Assembly (NCBI RefSeq): GCF_900455735.1 | Contig: NZ_UAUI01000024.1 | Span: 124,001-188,000, forward strand | Length of the DNA stretch: 64,000 nt | Reading direction: 5' to 3' | From: Rhodococcus wratislaviensis | Lineage (GTDB): Bacteria > Actinomycetota > Actinomycetes > Mycobacteriales > Mycobacteriaceae | In this document: positions 8,229 through 16,522 of the stretch, one piece after another | How the letters are laid out: the number at the start of each line of letters is the position of its first letter | Numbering within the stretch: the stretch's first letter is position 1 | Notes under the pieces: generated by a model | The model's database searches: none | Seen by the model: the letters and a program-made list of their open reading frames with translations, nothing else | What the model was told of the DNA's origin: nothing | Translations under genes and position numbers: made by a program

Positions 8229-8990
8229 ATGAGCAGCGACCCTGATGCAGACCAGGTCACGCGGCTATTGGGTGAGCGGGATCGGCTGCTGAGTGATGTC
8301 AGAGAACTCGAGGATCGGCTGGAGACATCAGGACGGAGACTCGATGACGTAGCCGCAGAGATTTCCTCCCTCCTCCGCCGTTCTCGGACTGGTGATTCTT
8401 TCTGGGCGAACGTCGAAAGTCGGTTGGCTGAGACCTTTGCGGGCCTTGCTGCCCAGCTCGGAACCTCCGATCCAGCCTTCCCCTGGATCAAGGTCTACCC
8501 GAACATGCCGCCTGTCCGTGATGCCGTGATGGGTGCATGCCTTGACCGCGAAGAGCCGGCTACTCACTTCGTCACGATCCAAGGCGTTCGGTGCAGAACT
8601 CTCCCGGACTTTGCTCGAACATGGGGCGATGCCCTCGAGTTTCCGAGCTACTACGGAGCGGATGGAATCGGCTCGTTCGAGGAGTGCTTTCGAGATCTCG
8701 TGGATATCACGCATGGAGGCATCGGCAGCCGATATCGCGACCGACCGGGACGCCCGGTGAAACGGGTCGTGATTTCTGTTGCGGATGCTCAAGACGTTCT
8801 TCGAGATGACACTGTCATTGGCCCAGCGAAGATCATCCGGATCATCGACAAGTTGATCTCCGAGATTCCGCGACGATGCGATCTCCGTGTCATCTACTAC
8901 CTCGGCGAAGACGTCCAACCCAAACAACTCCACACACAGGTCGGTCTCGTCTATCCCCACGAGCACGTCTACGACTACCCGGCGGAGTAA
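8229..8990 (+). CDS. Coiled-coil plus barstar-like protein
   Basis: This 253-residue protein has an N-terminal coiled coil (about residues 8-50, heptads such as LLGERDRLLSDVRELEDRLE). A domain from about residue 110 looks like barstar, the inhibitor of barnase-type RNases: HFVTIQGVRCRTLPDFARTW, then ALEFPSYYGADGIGSFEEC. These match the strand-helix-loop start of barstar (GxxxxxxxDFxxxFAxAFxFPxYYG). An RNase-inhibitor or immunity role follows from the family, but no partner RNase gene is adjacent. The coiled coil is unusual for classical barstars of about 90 residues. ATG 8229 follows directly on a TTG. Confidence 0.75.
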   Translation: MSSDPDADQVTRLLGERDRLLSDVRELEDRLETSGRRLDDVAAEISSLLRRSRTGDSFWANVESRLAETFAGLAAQLGTSDPAFPWIKVYPNMPPVRDAVMGACLDREEPATHFVTIQGVRCRTLPDFARTWGDALEFPSYYGADGIGSFEECFRDLVDITHGGIGSRYRDRPGRPVKRVVISVADAQDVLRDDTVIGPAKIIRIIDKLISEIPRRCDLRVIYYLGEDVQPKQLHTQVGLVYPHEHVYDYPAE

Positions 8991-9008
8991 CCATCCCAGA
9001 GAGCGATC

Positions 9009-9033
9009 GTCCGCCGGTATGGGACCGGCGGAC
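9009..9033. terminator. Bidirectional hairpin between convergent genes
   Basis: GTCCGCCGGT and ACCGGCGGAC form a perfect 10-bp stem around ATGGG. It lies between the stop of the barstar-like gene (8990) and the stop of the resolvase gene (9050), which converge. Its left flank (GAGCGATC) also resembles the dispersed repeat family. Confidence 0.7.
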
Positions 9034-9049
9034 ATTCCAGCGGGGATGG

Positions 9050-9652
9050 CTAGGTGTTGAAATCTGAGAGAGCGTCACGCTGAGCCCGGTGGGCGCTGCG
9101 TTCGATGGCCCGGTACACCGTCGACCGGCCCACCGAGAACAGATCGGCCAGTTCAGCGGTCGAGTACTCGCCTGACACGTGAAGCTCGACCAGGTGCCGT
9201 TCCTGGCGTGGGTTGAGCTTCGGCTTCTTGCCCTTCAGGTGTCCCTTCGCCTTCGCGATCCGCATCCCCTCCCTCGTTCGTGCCCGAATCAGGTCGCCCT
9301 CGAACTCGGCGACCATCGCCAGGACGTTGAACAACAGGCGACCGACCGGGTCGGTGGGATCGTGCAACGAGGCTCCGATCTGCAGACACGCGTGCCGAGC
9401 GGTGAGCTCGTCGACGATGTCCCGAGCATCGGGCAACGAACGGGCCAGGCGATCCAACTTGGTCACCACGAGGGTGTCGGTGTTCCGGCACGCTGCAAGG
9501 GCGTTCTGCAGTCCTGGCCGTTGACGATTGGTGCCGGTCAAGCCGTGATCGACGTAGATCCGTTCCGGTGAGACCCCGAGCCCGAGCAGTGCGTGCTGCT
9601 GTGTGGTCAGGTCTTGCTGATCGGTGGACACTCGTGCATACCCGATGTACAT
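9050..9652 (-). CDS. Serine recombinase (resolvase/invertase family)
   Basis: The 200-residue protein is a small serine recombinase. The catalytic region starts YARVSTDQQDL with the nucleophile Ser9 and Arg7. KLDRLARSLPD supplies Arg68 and Arg71, and VAEFEGDLIRARTREGM is the long E helix. A C-terminal Hin-type helix-turn-helix spans about residues 158-186 (YSTAELADLFSVGRSTVYRAI). It cuts and rejoins DNA at paired sites. ATG 9652 is the family start; the frame runs on upstream without conserved residues. No Tn3 transposase or invertible segment is seen beside it, so it marks a mobile or remnant element, next to HigBA. Confidence 0.93.
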   Translation of the reverse strand: MYIGYARVSTDQQDLTTQQHALLGLGVSPERIYVDHGLTGTNRQRPGLQNALAACRNTDTLVVTKLDRLARSLPDARDIVDELTARHACLQIGASLHDPTDPVGRLLFNVLAMVAEFEGDLIRARTREGMRIAKAKGHLKGKKPKLNPRQERHLVELHVSGEYSTAELADLFSVGRSTVYRAIERSAHRAQRDALSDFNT

Positions 9653-9875
9653 CGCTGATTCCCATCTCTCGAACGCACAACGCCGGCGGCGCAGTGCTTG
9701 GGACTCCACGGTCAAACATCATCGGCAAGGGCAGGCCAGGACCGCTGCCCGGAGCTGATGCCGTTGGTGCATTGGCCTTCCAGGCCCGGCATGGCTCAGC
9801 CTTCGAACGATTCATCCCGGTGATCGTTCCGTCCGGTGCGGCGGGCAATCACACCGACGGTCCCCTTCTGCCTCT

Positions 9876-10169
9876 CTATGCCGAGAGACGCGTGATCTTG
9901 GCGAGGGCGTCGCCTATCTTGTCGGCCGCAAGGTCGAGCTCGTAGCGGTCCTGGATATTGAGCCAGAACTGCGCACTGTTGCCGAACGCCTTGGCCAGCC
10001 GCAACGCGGTGTCTGCGGTGATCGACCGCTTGCCGAGCACGATCTCGTTGATCCGTCGGGGCGGAACACCGATGATCGTGGCTAGGCGGTTCTGCGTGAT
10101 GCCGAACGGCTCGAGGAAGTCCTCGCGGAGGATCTCGCCGGGGTGAATTGGGCTCAGGTCTGTAGTCAT
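9876..10169 (-). CDS. higA: HigA-type antitoxin (XRE/HigA family)
   Basis: The 97-residue protein has the HigA signature PIHPGEILREDFLEPFGITQNRLA. An XRE helix-turn-helix follows (residues 22-60, IIGVPPRRINEIVLGKRSIT) and then ALRLAKAFGNSAQFWLNIQ. It neutralises the HigB RNase encoded just upstream and represses the operon. The reading frame extends upstream, but ATG 10169 starts the conserved protein. It lies 58 bp after higB, in the toxin-first order typical of higBA. Confidence 0.95.
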   Translation of the reverse strand: MTTDLSPIHPGEILREDFLEPFGITQNRLATIIGVPPRRINEIVLGKRSITADTALRLAKAFGNSAQFWLNIQDRYELDLAADKIGDALAKITRLSA

Positions 10170-10227
10170 TGTCGGTGTTCCTTTGTCGATTCTGTGGTCG
10201 GATGGAGCGTCGGCTCCCCTCTGGTGG

Positions 10228-10509
10228 TTAGTGATAGTCGGTGATCTCCACGTCGTATGCGGCGGTGGCGCGCCAGATGAAACAGATGCGGTACTGATCA
10301 TTGATCCGAACGCTGTACTGGCCCAACCGGTCCCCGGAGAGCTTCTCCAGGCGGTTGCCTGGGGGCACCCTCAGGTCGTTGACGTCGGTGGCAGCCTCGA
10401 TCAACAGGAGGCGCCGGCGCGCGATCCGCTGAATGTCCTGCGGGAGCTTCTTCGAGAACTGTCGGTGATAGACCCGCTCGGTCTCTTTGTCGGCGAACGA
10501 CTCGATCAC
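10228..10509 (-). CDS. higB: HigB-type toxin (RelE/ParE superfamily mRNA interferase)
   Basis: The 93-residue product starts (V)IESFADKETERVY, with KLPQDIQRIARRRLLLIEAA, then LRVPPGNRLEKLSGDRLGQYSVRINDQYRICFIW and a final VEITDYH. These are the conserved blocks of HigB, which cleaves translated mRNA at the ribosome. GTG 10509 is the start; the GTG at 10527 would lie within the upstream palindromes. The pair may stabilise this island. Confidence 0.94.
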   Translation of the reverse strand: MIESFADKETERVYHRQFSKKLPQDIQRIARRRLLLIEAATDVNDLRVPPGNRLEKLSGDRLGQYSVRINDQYRICFIWRATAAYDVEITDYH

Positions 10510-10520
10510 TCCACGAGTAT

Positions 10521-10551
10521 AACGCACTGCGTTAATAACGTGAAACGTTAT
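10521..10551. promoter_or_regulatory. Two palindromes upstream of higBA (probable HigA operators)
   Basis: AACGCACTGCGTT (10521-10533) is a perfect inverted repeat around one base. ATAACGT and ACGTTAT (10535-10551) form a perfect 7-bp inverted repeat around GAA. They lie 12-42 bp upstream of the higB start, where an autorepressing HigA dimer would sit over the promoter. Operator function is inferred from position and symmetry. Confidence 0.75.
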
Positions 10552-11445
10552 GCTCCGTGGAGAGTGGCGGCGCGTCTCCAGCGGTGCTCCAATTGGCCAT
10601 CCGCTGGCGGGAGCTGCGGAGGCTCAAAATCTCACTCGGTCAGCAGCAACGGCCGAGCGCATACGACCGATCTTGCTCGGTCCGAACTGCGCGGCCGGGA
10701 TGTCCACCAGGTCCAGACGCTGGCGGCTACGGGTGCGGCATCGCTCGATCCTCAGCTGCCTCCGAGGATGATTCCCGCCCGCGAAAGCTGGCCCATTACA
10801 TCGATCAGCCAGAAAGTTACTGCGGGCGGAAATGGGGACCAGAAGTTCCAGCTGTCTCCTGCCAGATGAATGAAGCTGTCCATCTGAATCACCTTCTACG
10901 AGCGACGGCTGGCGAAGTCGTCGGGGAGCACGGCCAACGATATTCGACATCCGACGGCCGACAGCCCGGAACAAGGATGAGAAGGGAGCGGCACGCCAAT
11001 GGTGACGGTCTTCGATGACGGATCCCTTTCCGACCAGCGGCAGGTATTGCAGAGCTGGATTGGTGCGCACGACACCCCGCCTCGTCACCGAGGCAACAGC
11101 GTCGAGACGGGCCTGGCGTGCAATCAGGCTAATGACACGGGCGGGCAGCTCGGACGCGCGAAGATGGCGTTATGCCGATCCAGGACTTGTGGAATCAGGA
11201 CAGTTTGGTGTGGCACTTTGGCTTGTTCGACGGAGGCCCCGCGATCGGGTCTGATCACGACGTCGAGGCGCCGCAGGTATGGGTGCGTGCACTCGAAGCC
11301 TGTAAGTCTCTGAGGGATCCCTCACCGGACGTCCACACAAGGAGTGGGGAGACGCGCCATCGGAACAACCGATTTGCTCCTCGGGGGCGTTCAGTTCGGT
11401 TGTCCGCCATCAAGGTCAAGTCCCGTGAGGTGGTGTACGACATCG
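10552..11445. other. About 900 bp without a convincing gene
   Basis: Open frames on both strands here (the longest are about 150 codons) have Arg/Ser/Pro-rich translations and match no family I know. The stretch lies between higBA and the outer insertion sequence and may be decayed DNA. A possible remnant frame (11172-11453, plus, starting MPIQDLWNQD) has a protein-like beginning but no support. Confidence 0.5.
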
Positions 11446-11468
11446 TCGCGTGAGTCTTCGTCGGGTGG

Positions 11469-11944
11469 TTATGCGGTCAGTGCCGCTTGAGTCACCTCCT
11501 GAGTGGATTCGGTGGCGGTGCCGTCGGGGTGGACACCGCGGGAGCGGGCCAGCACGTCGAGCCCGAGATAGCGGCGGCCTTCGATCCACTCGTCATGCTG
11601 CTCGGCGAGTACCGCGCCGACAAGCCGAATCAGGGCGGTGCGATCGGGGAAGATCCCGACCACGTCGGTTCTGCGCCGGATCTCCTTGTTGAGCCGTTCC
11701 TGGGGATTGTTCGACCAGATCTGACGCCAGATCTGCTTCGGGAAGCCGGTGAACGCGAGCAGATCCGGGCGAGCCGCGTCGAGATGGTCGGCGACCTTCG
11801 GAAGCTTCTCCGACAAGGCGTCGATCACTCGATCATATTGAGCATGAACGGAATCGGCGTCCGGCTGGTCGTAAACGGAGTGCAGGAGCGCACGCACCCA
11901 GGGCCACGAATTCTTCGGTGTCTGGGACATGAGATTGGTCGAAT
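11469..11944 (-). pseudogene. IS256-like transposase, 3' part
   Basis: This is the C-terminal part of a mutator-type (IS256) transposase: YSTNLMSQTPKNSWPWVRALL, then SNNPQERLNKEIRRRTDVVGIFPD, which carries the third acidic residue of the DDE triad. It joins in frame to the 5' part at 14119-14890 once the inserted 2171-bp element and one 3-bp duplication are removed. The joined gene would be 1248 nt (415 residues), a full-length transposase. As it stands it has no start of its own and is inactive. Confidence 0.93.
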
Positions 11945-11947
11945 AAT

Positions 11948-14118
11948 GTGACTGTAAGGTAATAACATGGTGTTTTGCGGTTTGAGTCGGGTCGGTGCGG
12001 TAGGGCGGTTGTGAGCGAGGTCGACGGGCGGCTGCGGGAGCGGTTCGAGGTCTTGTTGCCGCATCTGAACGAGCGGCAGCGGCGTTTGGCGTTGGCGGCG
12101 GAGGCCCGGTCGCTGGGGCATGGCGGGGTGCGGGCGGTGGCCCGGGCGGTCGGTGTCAGCGAGACCACGGTTCGCAGGGGCGTGTTCGAGTTGGAGGCCG
12201 GCGAGCAGCCGGCGCCGACGGGTCGGGTCCGCCGTCCGGGTGGGGGCCGCAAGGGTGCGGACGCGCTGAATCCGCAGCTGGTGCCTGCGTTGTTGGCGCT
12301 GGTCGAGCCGGATGAGCGTGGGGATCCGGAGTCTCCGTTGCGGTGGACGACCAAGTCGCTGCGACACCTGGCCGAGGAGCTGACCCGGCAGGGCCATCCG
12401 GTGTCCGCGCCGACGGTGGGACGATTGTTGCGGGACAACGGATTCAGTTTGCAGGCCAACGCCAAGACGTTGGAAGGCGAGCAGCACCCGGACCGGGACG
12501 TGCAGTTCCGCTACATCAACGAGCAGGTCAAGGCGCACCAGGACGCGGGCGAGCCGGTGATCAGCGTCGATTCGAAGAAGAAGGAACAACTCGGCCAGCT
12601 GCCCACCCCGGGGCGCGAGTGGCGCCCGCAGGGCGATCCGGTGCGGGTGGTCGATCACAGCTTCTTCACCGGACCGAATGCGGAACGGGCCATCCCGTAC
12701 GGCGTCTACGACTTGACCACCGACGCCGGTTGGGTCAATGTCGGCGTCGACCACGACACCGCCGCGTTCGCGGTCGCCTCCATCCGCCGCTGGTGGCAGG
12801 CGCGCGGCGCCGCCGACTACCCGCACGCGAGCCGGCTGCTGATCACCGCCGACGCAGGTGGCTCCAACAGCTACCGGTACCGGTTGTGGAAGGCCGAATT
12901 GGCTGCGCTGGCATCCGAGACCGGGTTGGCGATCACGGTCTGCCAGTTCCCGCCCGGCACCTCGAAGTGGAACAAGATCGAGCACCGGTTGTTCTCCCAG
13001 ATCACCATGAACTGGCGGGGGCGGCCGCTGACCAGCCATGAGGTCGTGGTCAAGACCATCGCCTCCACCCGCACCCGCACCGGGTTGCGCGTGGACGCCG
13101 AGCTGGACACCGGCGACTACCCGATCGGGATTTCGGTTGGTCGAGACGAGTTGCGCGCGTTGCCCATCCGACCGCACGCCCAGTGCGGAACGTGGAACTA
13201 CACCATCGAACCCACTCACGCCGACGCCGCTCCGGTTCCCGGCCGGGACCGGGAAGGCGAGCGCGTCGCGGCTGTCGCGATGCTCGCCGACTCGCGTCTG
13301 ACCGGCATGACGGGCGACGAGCTGGACGAACTCACCGCACGGCTGGCACCGGCCCAGGCCGCGCGCGCCGAGCAACGCCGCTGGCACCAACGCGGCGGCC
13401 GGCGCCGCAATGCCCCGGGTGCCGGCGGGCGACGGCTGCTGTCGGACGCCGCGGCCCTGCTGATCACCGTCGTGTATCTGCGGCAGGTCTGCCCTCAGCG
13501 GGTGCTGTCGGATCTGCTCGGGGTGAATCCGAACTCCATCGGCGAAATTATCGCCGAAACGCGGATGCTGCTCGACGAACACGGCCATCACGTCACCCCG
13601 ACCGTCGGGCTGCGCTTCAGCACCGCTGCAGACCTCGCGGGATTTCTCCGTGACGGCACGGCACCCGACCCGACACCGAATCGGCCGCTCCCCGAGGCAC
13701 TGTCGCATCCGGCTCTGACCGGCATGAGTCGCCGGCAACTGGGCGACCTCGTCGAACGCCTCGCCGTCCGGCAAGCCGCCATGGTCGAGCGACGCCGCTA
13801 CGCCCAACGCGGCGGCGAACGCATGCCAGGGGGCCGCGGCGGAATCTTCCTCCAGAAGATCACCGATGCCGAACGCGTCCTGGCCACCGTTCTGCATATG
13901 CGCCAGCTCTGCAACCGCGCCGTCCTGGCCGAACTGTTCCAGGTCAGCCCCCGCACCATCGGCAATGCCCTGCTCGACGTGCGGCCACTGCTCGAACAGG
14001 ACGGCTACACCCCGGCACCGGCAACCATCCGCTACCGCACCGCCGCCGCCCTCCTCGCCGCCATACCACCACGAGAGGGCGACACACCCGAATCGGCACA
14101 TTAATTCCTTACAGTCAC
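11948..14118 (+). mobile_element. ISAzo13-like insertion sequence (2171 bp) nested in the IS256 copy
   Basis: The element has perfect 12-bp terminal inverted repeats (GTGACTGTAAGG at 11948-11959, CCTTACAGTCAC at 14107-14118). It is flanked by a direct AAT duplication (11945-11947 and 14119-14121). It carries one transposase gene that nearly fills it, with the stop codon 2 bp from the right repeat. Deleting it with one AAT restores the IS256 reading frame exactly, so the insertion is clean and probably recent. Confidence 0.93.
12011..14104 (+). CDS. ISAzo13-family transposase with C-terminal double repeat
   Basis: This 697-residue protein begins with a helix-turn-helix part (residues 20-60, VRAVARAVGVSETTVRRGV). 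The catalytic DDE core follows: ISVDSKKKEQ (Asp187), LLITADAGGSNSYRYRLW (Asp281) and PGTSKWNKIEHRLFS (Glu324). The SKKKE, DAGGSN and NKIEHRLF blocks are characteristic of ISAzo13 transposases, which usually end near residue 400. Here about 290 further residues hold two diverged copies of one unit. Each starts LTGM and contains a Q-RGG linker, a helical YLRQVC or HMRQLC segment, a V-P-S/T-IG helix-turn-helix and a final T-A-L--- motif. GTG 12011 is preferred to the TTG at 11975 because the intervening residues look unrelated. Confidence 0.9.
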   Translation: MSEVDGRLRERFEVLLPHLNERQRRLALAAEARSLGHGGVRAVARAVGVSETTVRRGVFELEAGEQPAPTGRVRRPGGGRKGADALNPQLVPALLALVEPDERGDPESPLRWTTKSLRHLAEELTRQGHPVSAPTVGRLLRDNGFSLQANAKTLEGEQHPDRDVQFRYINEQVKAHQDAGEPVISVDSKKKEQLGQLPTPGREWRPQGDPVRVVDHSFFTGPNAERAIPYGVYDLTTDAGWVNVGVDHDTAAFAVASIRRWWQARGAADYPHASRLLITADAGGSNSYRYRLWKAELAALASETGLAITVCQFPPGTSKWNKIEHRLFSQITMNWRGRPLTSHEVVVKTIASTRTRTGLRVDAELDTGDYPIGISVGRDELRALPIRPHAQCGTWNYTIEPTHADAAPVPGRDREGERVAAVAMLADSRLTGMTGDELDELTARLAPAQAARAEQRRWHQRGGRRRNAPGAGGRRLLSDAAALLITVVYLRQVCPQRVLSDLLGVNPNSIGEIIAETRMLLDEHGHHVTPTVGLRFSTAADLAGFLRDGTAPDPTPNRPLPEALSHPALTGMSRRQLGDLVERLAVRQAAMVERRRYAQRGGERMPGGRGGIFLQKITDAERVLATVLHMRQLCNRAVLAELFQVSPRTIGNALLDVRPLLEQDGYTPAPATIRYRTAAALLAAIPPREGDTPESAH

Positions 14119-14890
14119 AATGCGTTCGGCAGCGTTGCCAAGCGGCCCCGGGCAGGGTCGCGCCGATCGCCGACACGAGGCCGGCGTGCGCGTCGGAGGT
14201 CACCAACCGCACTCCGGACAGCCCGCGGGCGACCAGCGACCGGAAGAACGCCAACCAACCGGCACCATCCTCGCTGGAGGTCACGTCCAGGCCCAGGATC
14301 TCTCGGTAGCCCTCGGCGTTCACGCCGACCGCGACGAGTGCGTGCACGTTGACCACCCGACCGTTCTCGCGGACCTTCAACACGAGGGCGTCGGCGGCGA
14401 CGAACGTGTACGGTCCGGCGTCCAAGGGTCGGCTGCGGAACGCCTCGACCTGGGCGTCGAGGTCCTTGGCCATCACGGACACCTGCGACTTGGACAGGCT
14501 GGTGATGCCGAGGGAATCGACGAGTTTCTCCATCCGGCGGGTGGAGACGCCGAGCAGGTAGCAGGTGGCCACCACCGAGGTCAGGGCCTTCTCGGCGCGT
14601 TTGCGGCGCTGCAGCAACCAGTCCGGGAAATACGAACCGGAGCGCAGCTTGGGGATCGCGACGTCGAGTGTGCCGGCACGGGTGTCGAAGTCGCGGTGCC
14701 GATAGCCATTCCGGCTGTTGATGCGGTCGTCGGAGCGTTCACCGAAACCGGCACCGCACAGGCTGTCGGCCTCGGCGCCCATCAGCGCGTCGATGAACGT
14801 GGACAGCAGGCTGCGCAGCAGGTCGGGGCTGGCGTCGGTGAGGCGGTCGGTCAGGAACTGGTGCAGGTCGATATCGTGGGCAGTGGTCAT
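14119..14890 (-). pseudogene. IS256-like transposase, 5' part
   Basis: The N-terminal 257 residues of a mutator-type transposase start MTTAHDIDLHQFLTDRL. They include the family blocks NSRNGYRHRDFDTRAGTLD, LRSGSYFPDWLL, VVATCYLLGVSTRRMEKL and LSKSQVS. The first two catalytic Asp residues are in FVAADALVLKV and RLVTSDAHAGL. The frame is broken by the inserted element right after CRTH; a long read-through frame into the inner element is meaningless. The start is ATG 14890. Confidence 0.93.
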
Positions 14891-15021
14891 CGCGTGGTCC
14901 TTCATCGAGTGACTTTGGTCGGTCTCTCGAAGAGTCACGCGATGGCCGCCTTCATTGGGCTACGACACGCCGGTCAGATCCGAATCCGGTCGGTACACCA
15001 TCTTTATGGACGCAACCGCCA

Positions 15022-16404
15022 TCAAACCCAGACCCATCCGAAAGGACCCGGTTCCTTCTTCTGCAACCGGCGGACACCCCCGGACTCGTCAATATCGAGG
15101 AGTATCGATTCCATCAGGCTAGGGGCACCCTGCCACAGCCGTGGCCGTCCGTCGCGGTCGAACACCGACATACGCCGCGCGCACACCCGCCCGCTCAGTC
15201 CAGCGACGCGGAACGTCACGATAAGGGTCGTCGTCGGGAACCAGCCGTCGATCTCGATATCGAGCAAACCTTGTGGGGTGTTTTCCGCGAGTAGTCGGAC
15301 ACGTTGACGTTCCGTCCATTCGTCAGGATCGCCCAGCTTGAGCAGTGGTGAGACTGGAAGTTCCGGTATCGCAGGCAATTCCGCATCCACGTCGTGTAGG
15401 GCGAGGGCACCGCTGTGGGTGAGTGCGCCATGGGCCGTGGCGAACGTGCCCGACGTGGTCGACACCCATACCTGATCGAAACTCGGCAGTGTCGCCAGAC
15501 TAATCGGGAAGCCGGGAGCGATTACCCATGTTTCGGGCCGGGTTATGGCGCGATCGGGACGAAAGTAGGTGAACTGCTCGTCGGTGCCGTCGTAACCGGC
15601 CGCAAAGGCAGGGTCCTGCAGTTGGTACGCCAACGCCCTCGATCGCATCACCAGCCAGGTCCCCGATTCGGTCGTCCACGGCGGGAAAGCCGATGTGAAC
15701 GGCACCGAGACGATGGGGCATAGTTCTTCGTCGAGCAACTGGCCGCGCATTTCCGACCGGCCGACCGCGAGTGGCGCCCCCACATCCACCAGCGTGGTGT
15801 CACCGGAGTTCCAGAACGGGCGTGGCCAGGCCGTTCCGAGTTCGAGTGCACCGTCGAGGCGAACCCGCGCGCACCACGGCCCACGCTGATTCTGCGCGAC
15901 TATCCTGCCCTGGGCCCCGGTGCGCATGAACAGGAGAAAGCCGCCATCGCCCGGGCTGACCGACTCGATGTCCGCCGGCACACCAACGGTGGCATAGACG
16001 CCCTTGCTCAATGTCCGCAGCATCAGGGAGCTGCTCGTCACCGGATGTGTTGGTGCCGCGGTGGCCAGGACGCCGTCTGTTAGTGCCGATGCCGAGACCG
16101 GGGCGGAGTCAACGATCGTGACGGTACCGGCGTGATCACAGTGCGCGATGCCGTCAGCCCCCACGATCCAGCATCCAGAGTTGTCGGCGTGAAGCCAACG
16201 AGGTGTGTATCCGACTATTCCCGAGCGGCGCGTCACACCCGGCATGGTGTGCGTGCTGGTGGAACCGTCCTCTGCTCGACGAATGAGAACAGGCTGCCCT
16301 ACATCGAGGATCCACAACACCGAACCATGTCCGGCCAACGGCCCCGCCCGAAACTCTCTCGTCGAACCTGTGCGCCCAGATGACGCAGTGTTGTCGCCGC
16401 TCAT
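15022..16404 (-). CDS. Hypothetical propeller-like protein, paralogue of the 3525 gene
   Basis: The 460-residue protein has repeated beta-blade-like units, for example SVLWILDVGQPVLIRR, WLHADNSGCWIVGADG and AHCDHAGTVTIVDS. The last two align with the 3525-4796 product. No signal peptide or enzyme motif is seen. Its C terminus (LRRLQKKEPGPFGWVWV-like) ends 80 bp from the IS256 element. ATG 16404 begins a plausible hydrophilic N terminus. It may take part in the same unknown process as its paralogue, inferred only from similarity. Confidence 0.7.
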   Translation of the reverse strand: MSGDNTASSGRTGSTREFRAGPLAGHGSVLWILDVGQPVLIRRAEDGSTSTHTMPGVTRRSGIVGYTPRWLHADNSGCWIVGADGIAHCDHAGTVTIVDSAPVSASALTDGVLATAAPTHPVTSSSLMLRTLSKGVYATVGVPADIESVSPGDGGFLLFMRTGAQGRIVAQNQRGPWCARVRLDGALELGTAWPRPFWNSGDTTLVDVGAPLAVGRSEMRGQLLDEELCPIVSVPFTSAFPPWTTESGTWLVMRSRALAYQLQDPAFAAGYDGTDEQFTYFRPDRAITRPETWVIAPGFPISLATLPSFDQVWVSTTSGTFATAHGALTHSGALALHDVDAELPAIPELPVSPLLKLGDPDEWTERQRVRLLAENTPQGLLDIEIDGWFPTTTLIVTFRVAGLSGRVCARRMSVFDRDGRPRLWQGAPSLMESILLDIDESGGVRRLQKKEPGPFGWVWV

Positions 16405-16522
16405 GCGCCTTTCGGCGAGTTGCTGAGGATCATCCTCAATACTTACCAGACTGTGCGACCTCGCGGTGAATGAAGCTCACAGCGATACCGTGAGCCTTCG
16501 AGCGATCCCCGAGAGCGGATCG

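Larger units (their letters stand above)
11446..14942. mobile_element. IS256-like insertion sequence, itself interrupted
   Basis: TCGCGTGAGTCTTCG at 11446-11460 and its inverted counterpart at 14928-14942 match in 14 of 15 positions. They bracket a broken IS256-type transposase. Without the inner element and one copy of its target duplication the sequence would be 1323 bp, a normal IS256 size. No 8-9 bp target duplication is visible outside these ends, so the exact boundaries are tentative. Confidence 0.7.

Noticed and set aside
9050..10509. Resolvase plus HigBA as a complete Tn3-type transposon
   Set aside because: No Tn3-type transposase or 38-bp terminal repeats are present nearby; the two may simply be neighbours.
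10557..11088. Overlapping 150-codon frames on both strands after higBA
   Set aside because: Both translations are rich in Arg/Ser/Pro, have no recognisable block and overlap each other; high-GC DNA often gives such frames.
11825..14938. A 1037-codon open frame on the minus strand
   Set aside because: It is a read-through from the 5' part of the IS256 transposase across the antisense of the inner IS; only its first 250 codons have coding character.
11434..14954. 8-9 bp target duplication around the IS256 element
   Set aside because: The bases outside the proposed ends (GTACGACATCG and TGGCCGCCTTC) do not match, so no duplication is claimed.
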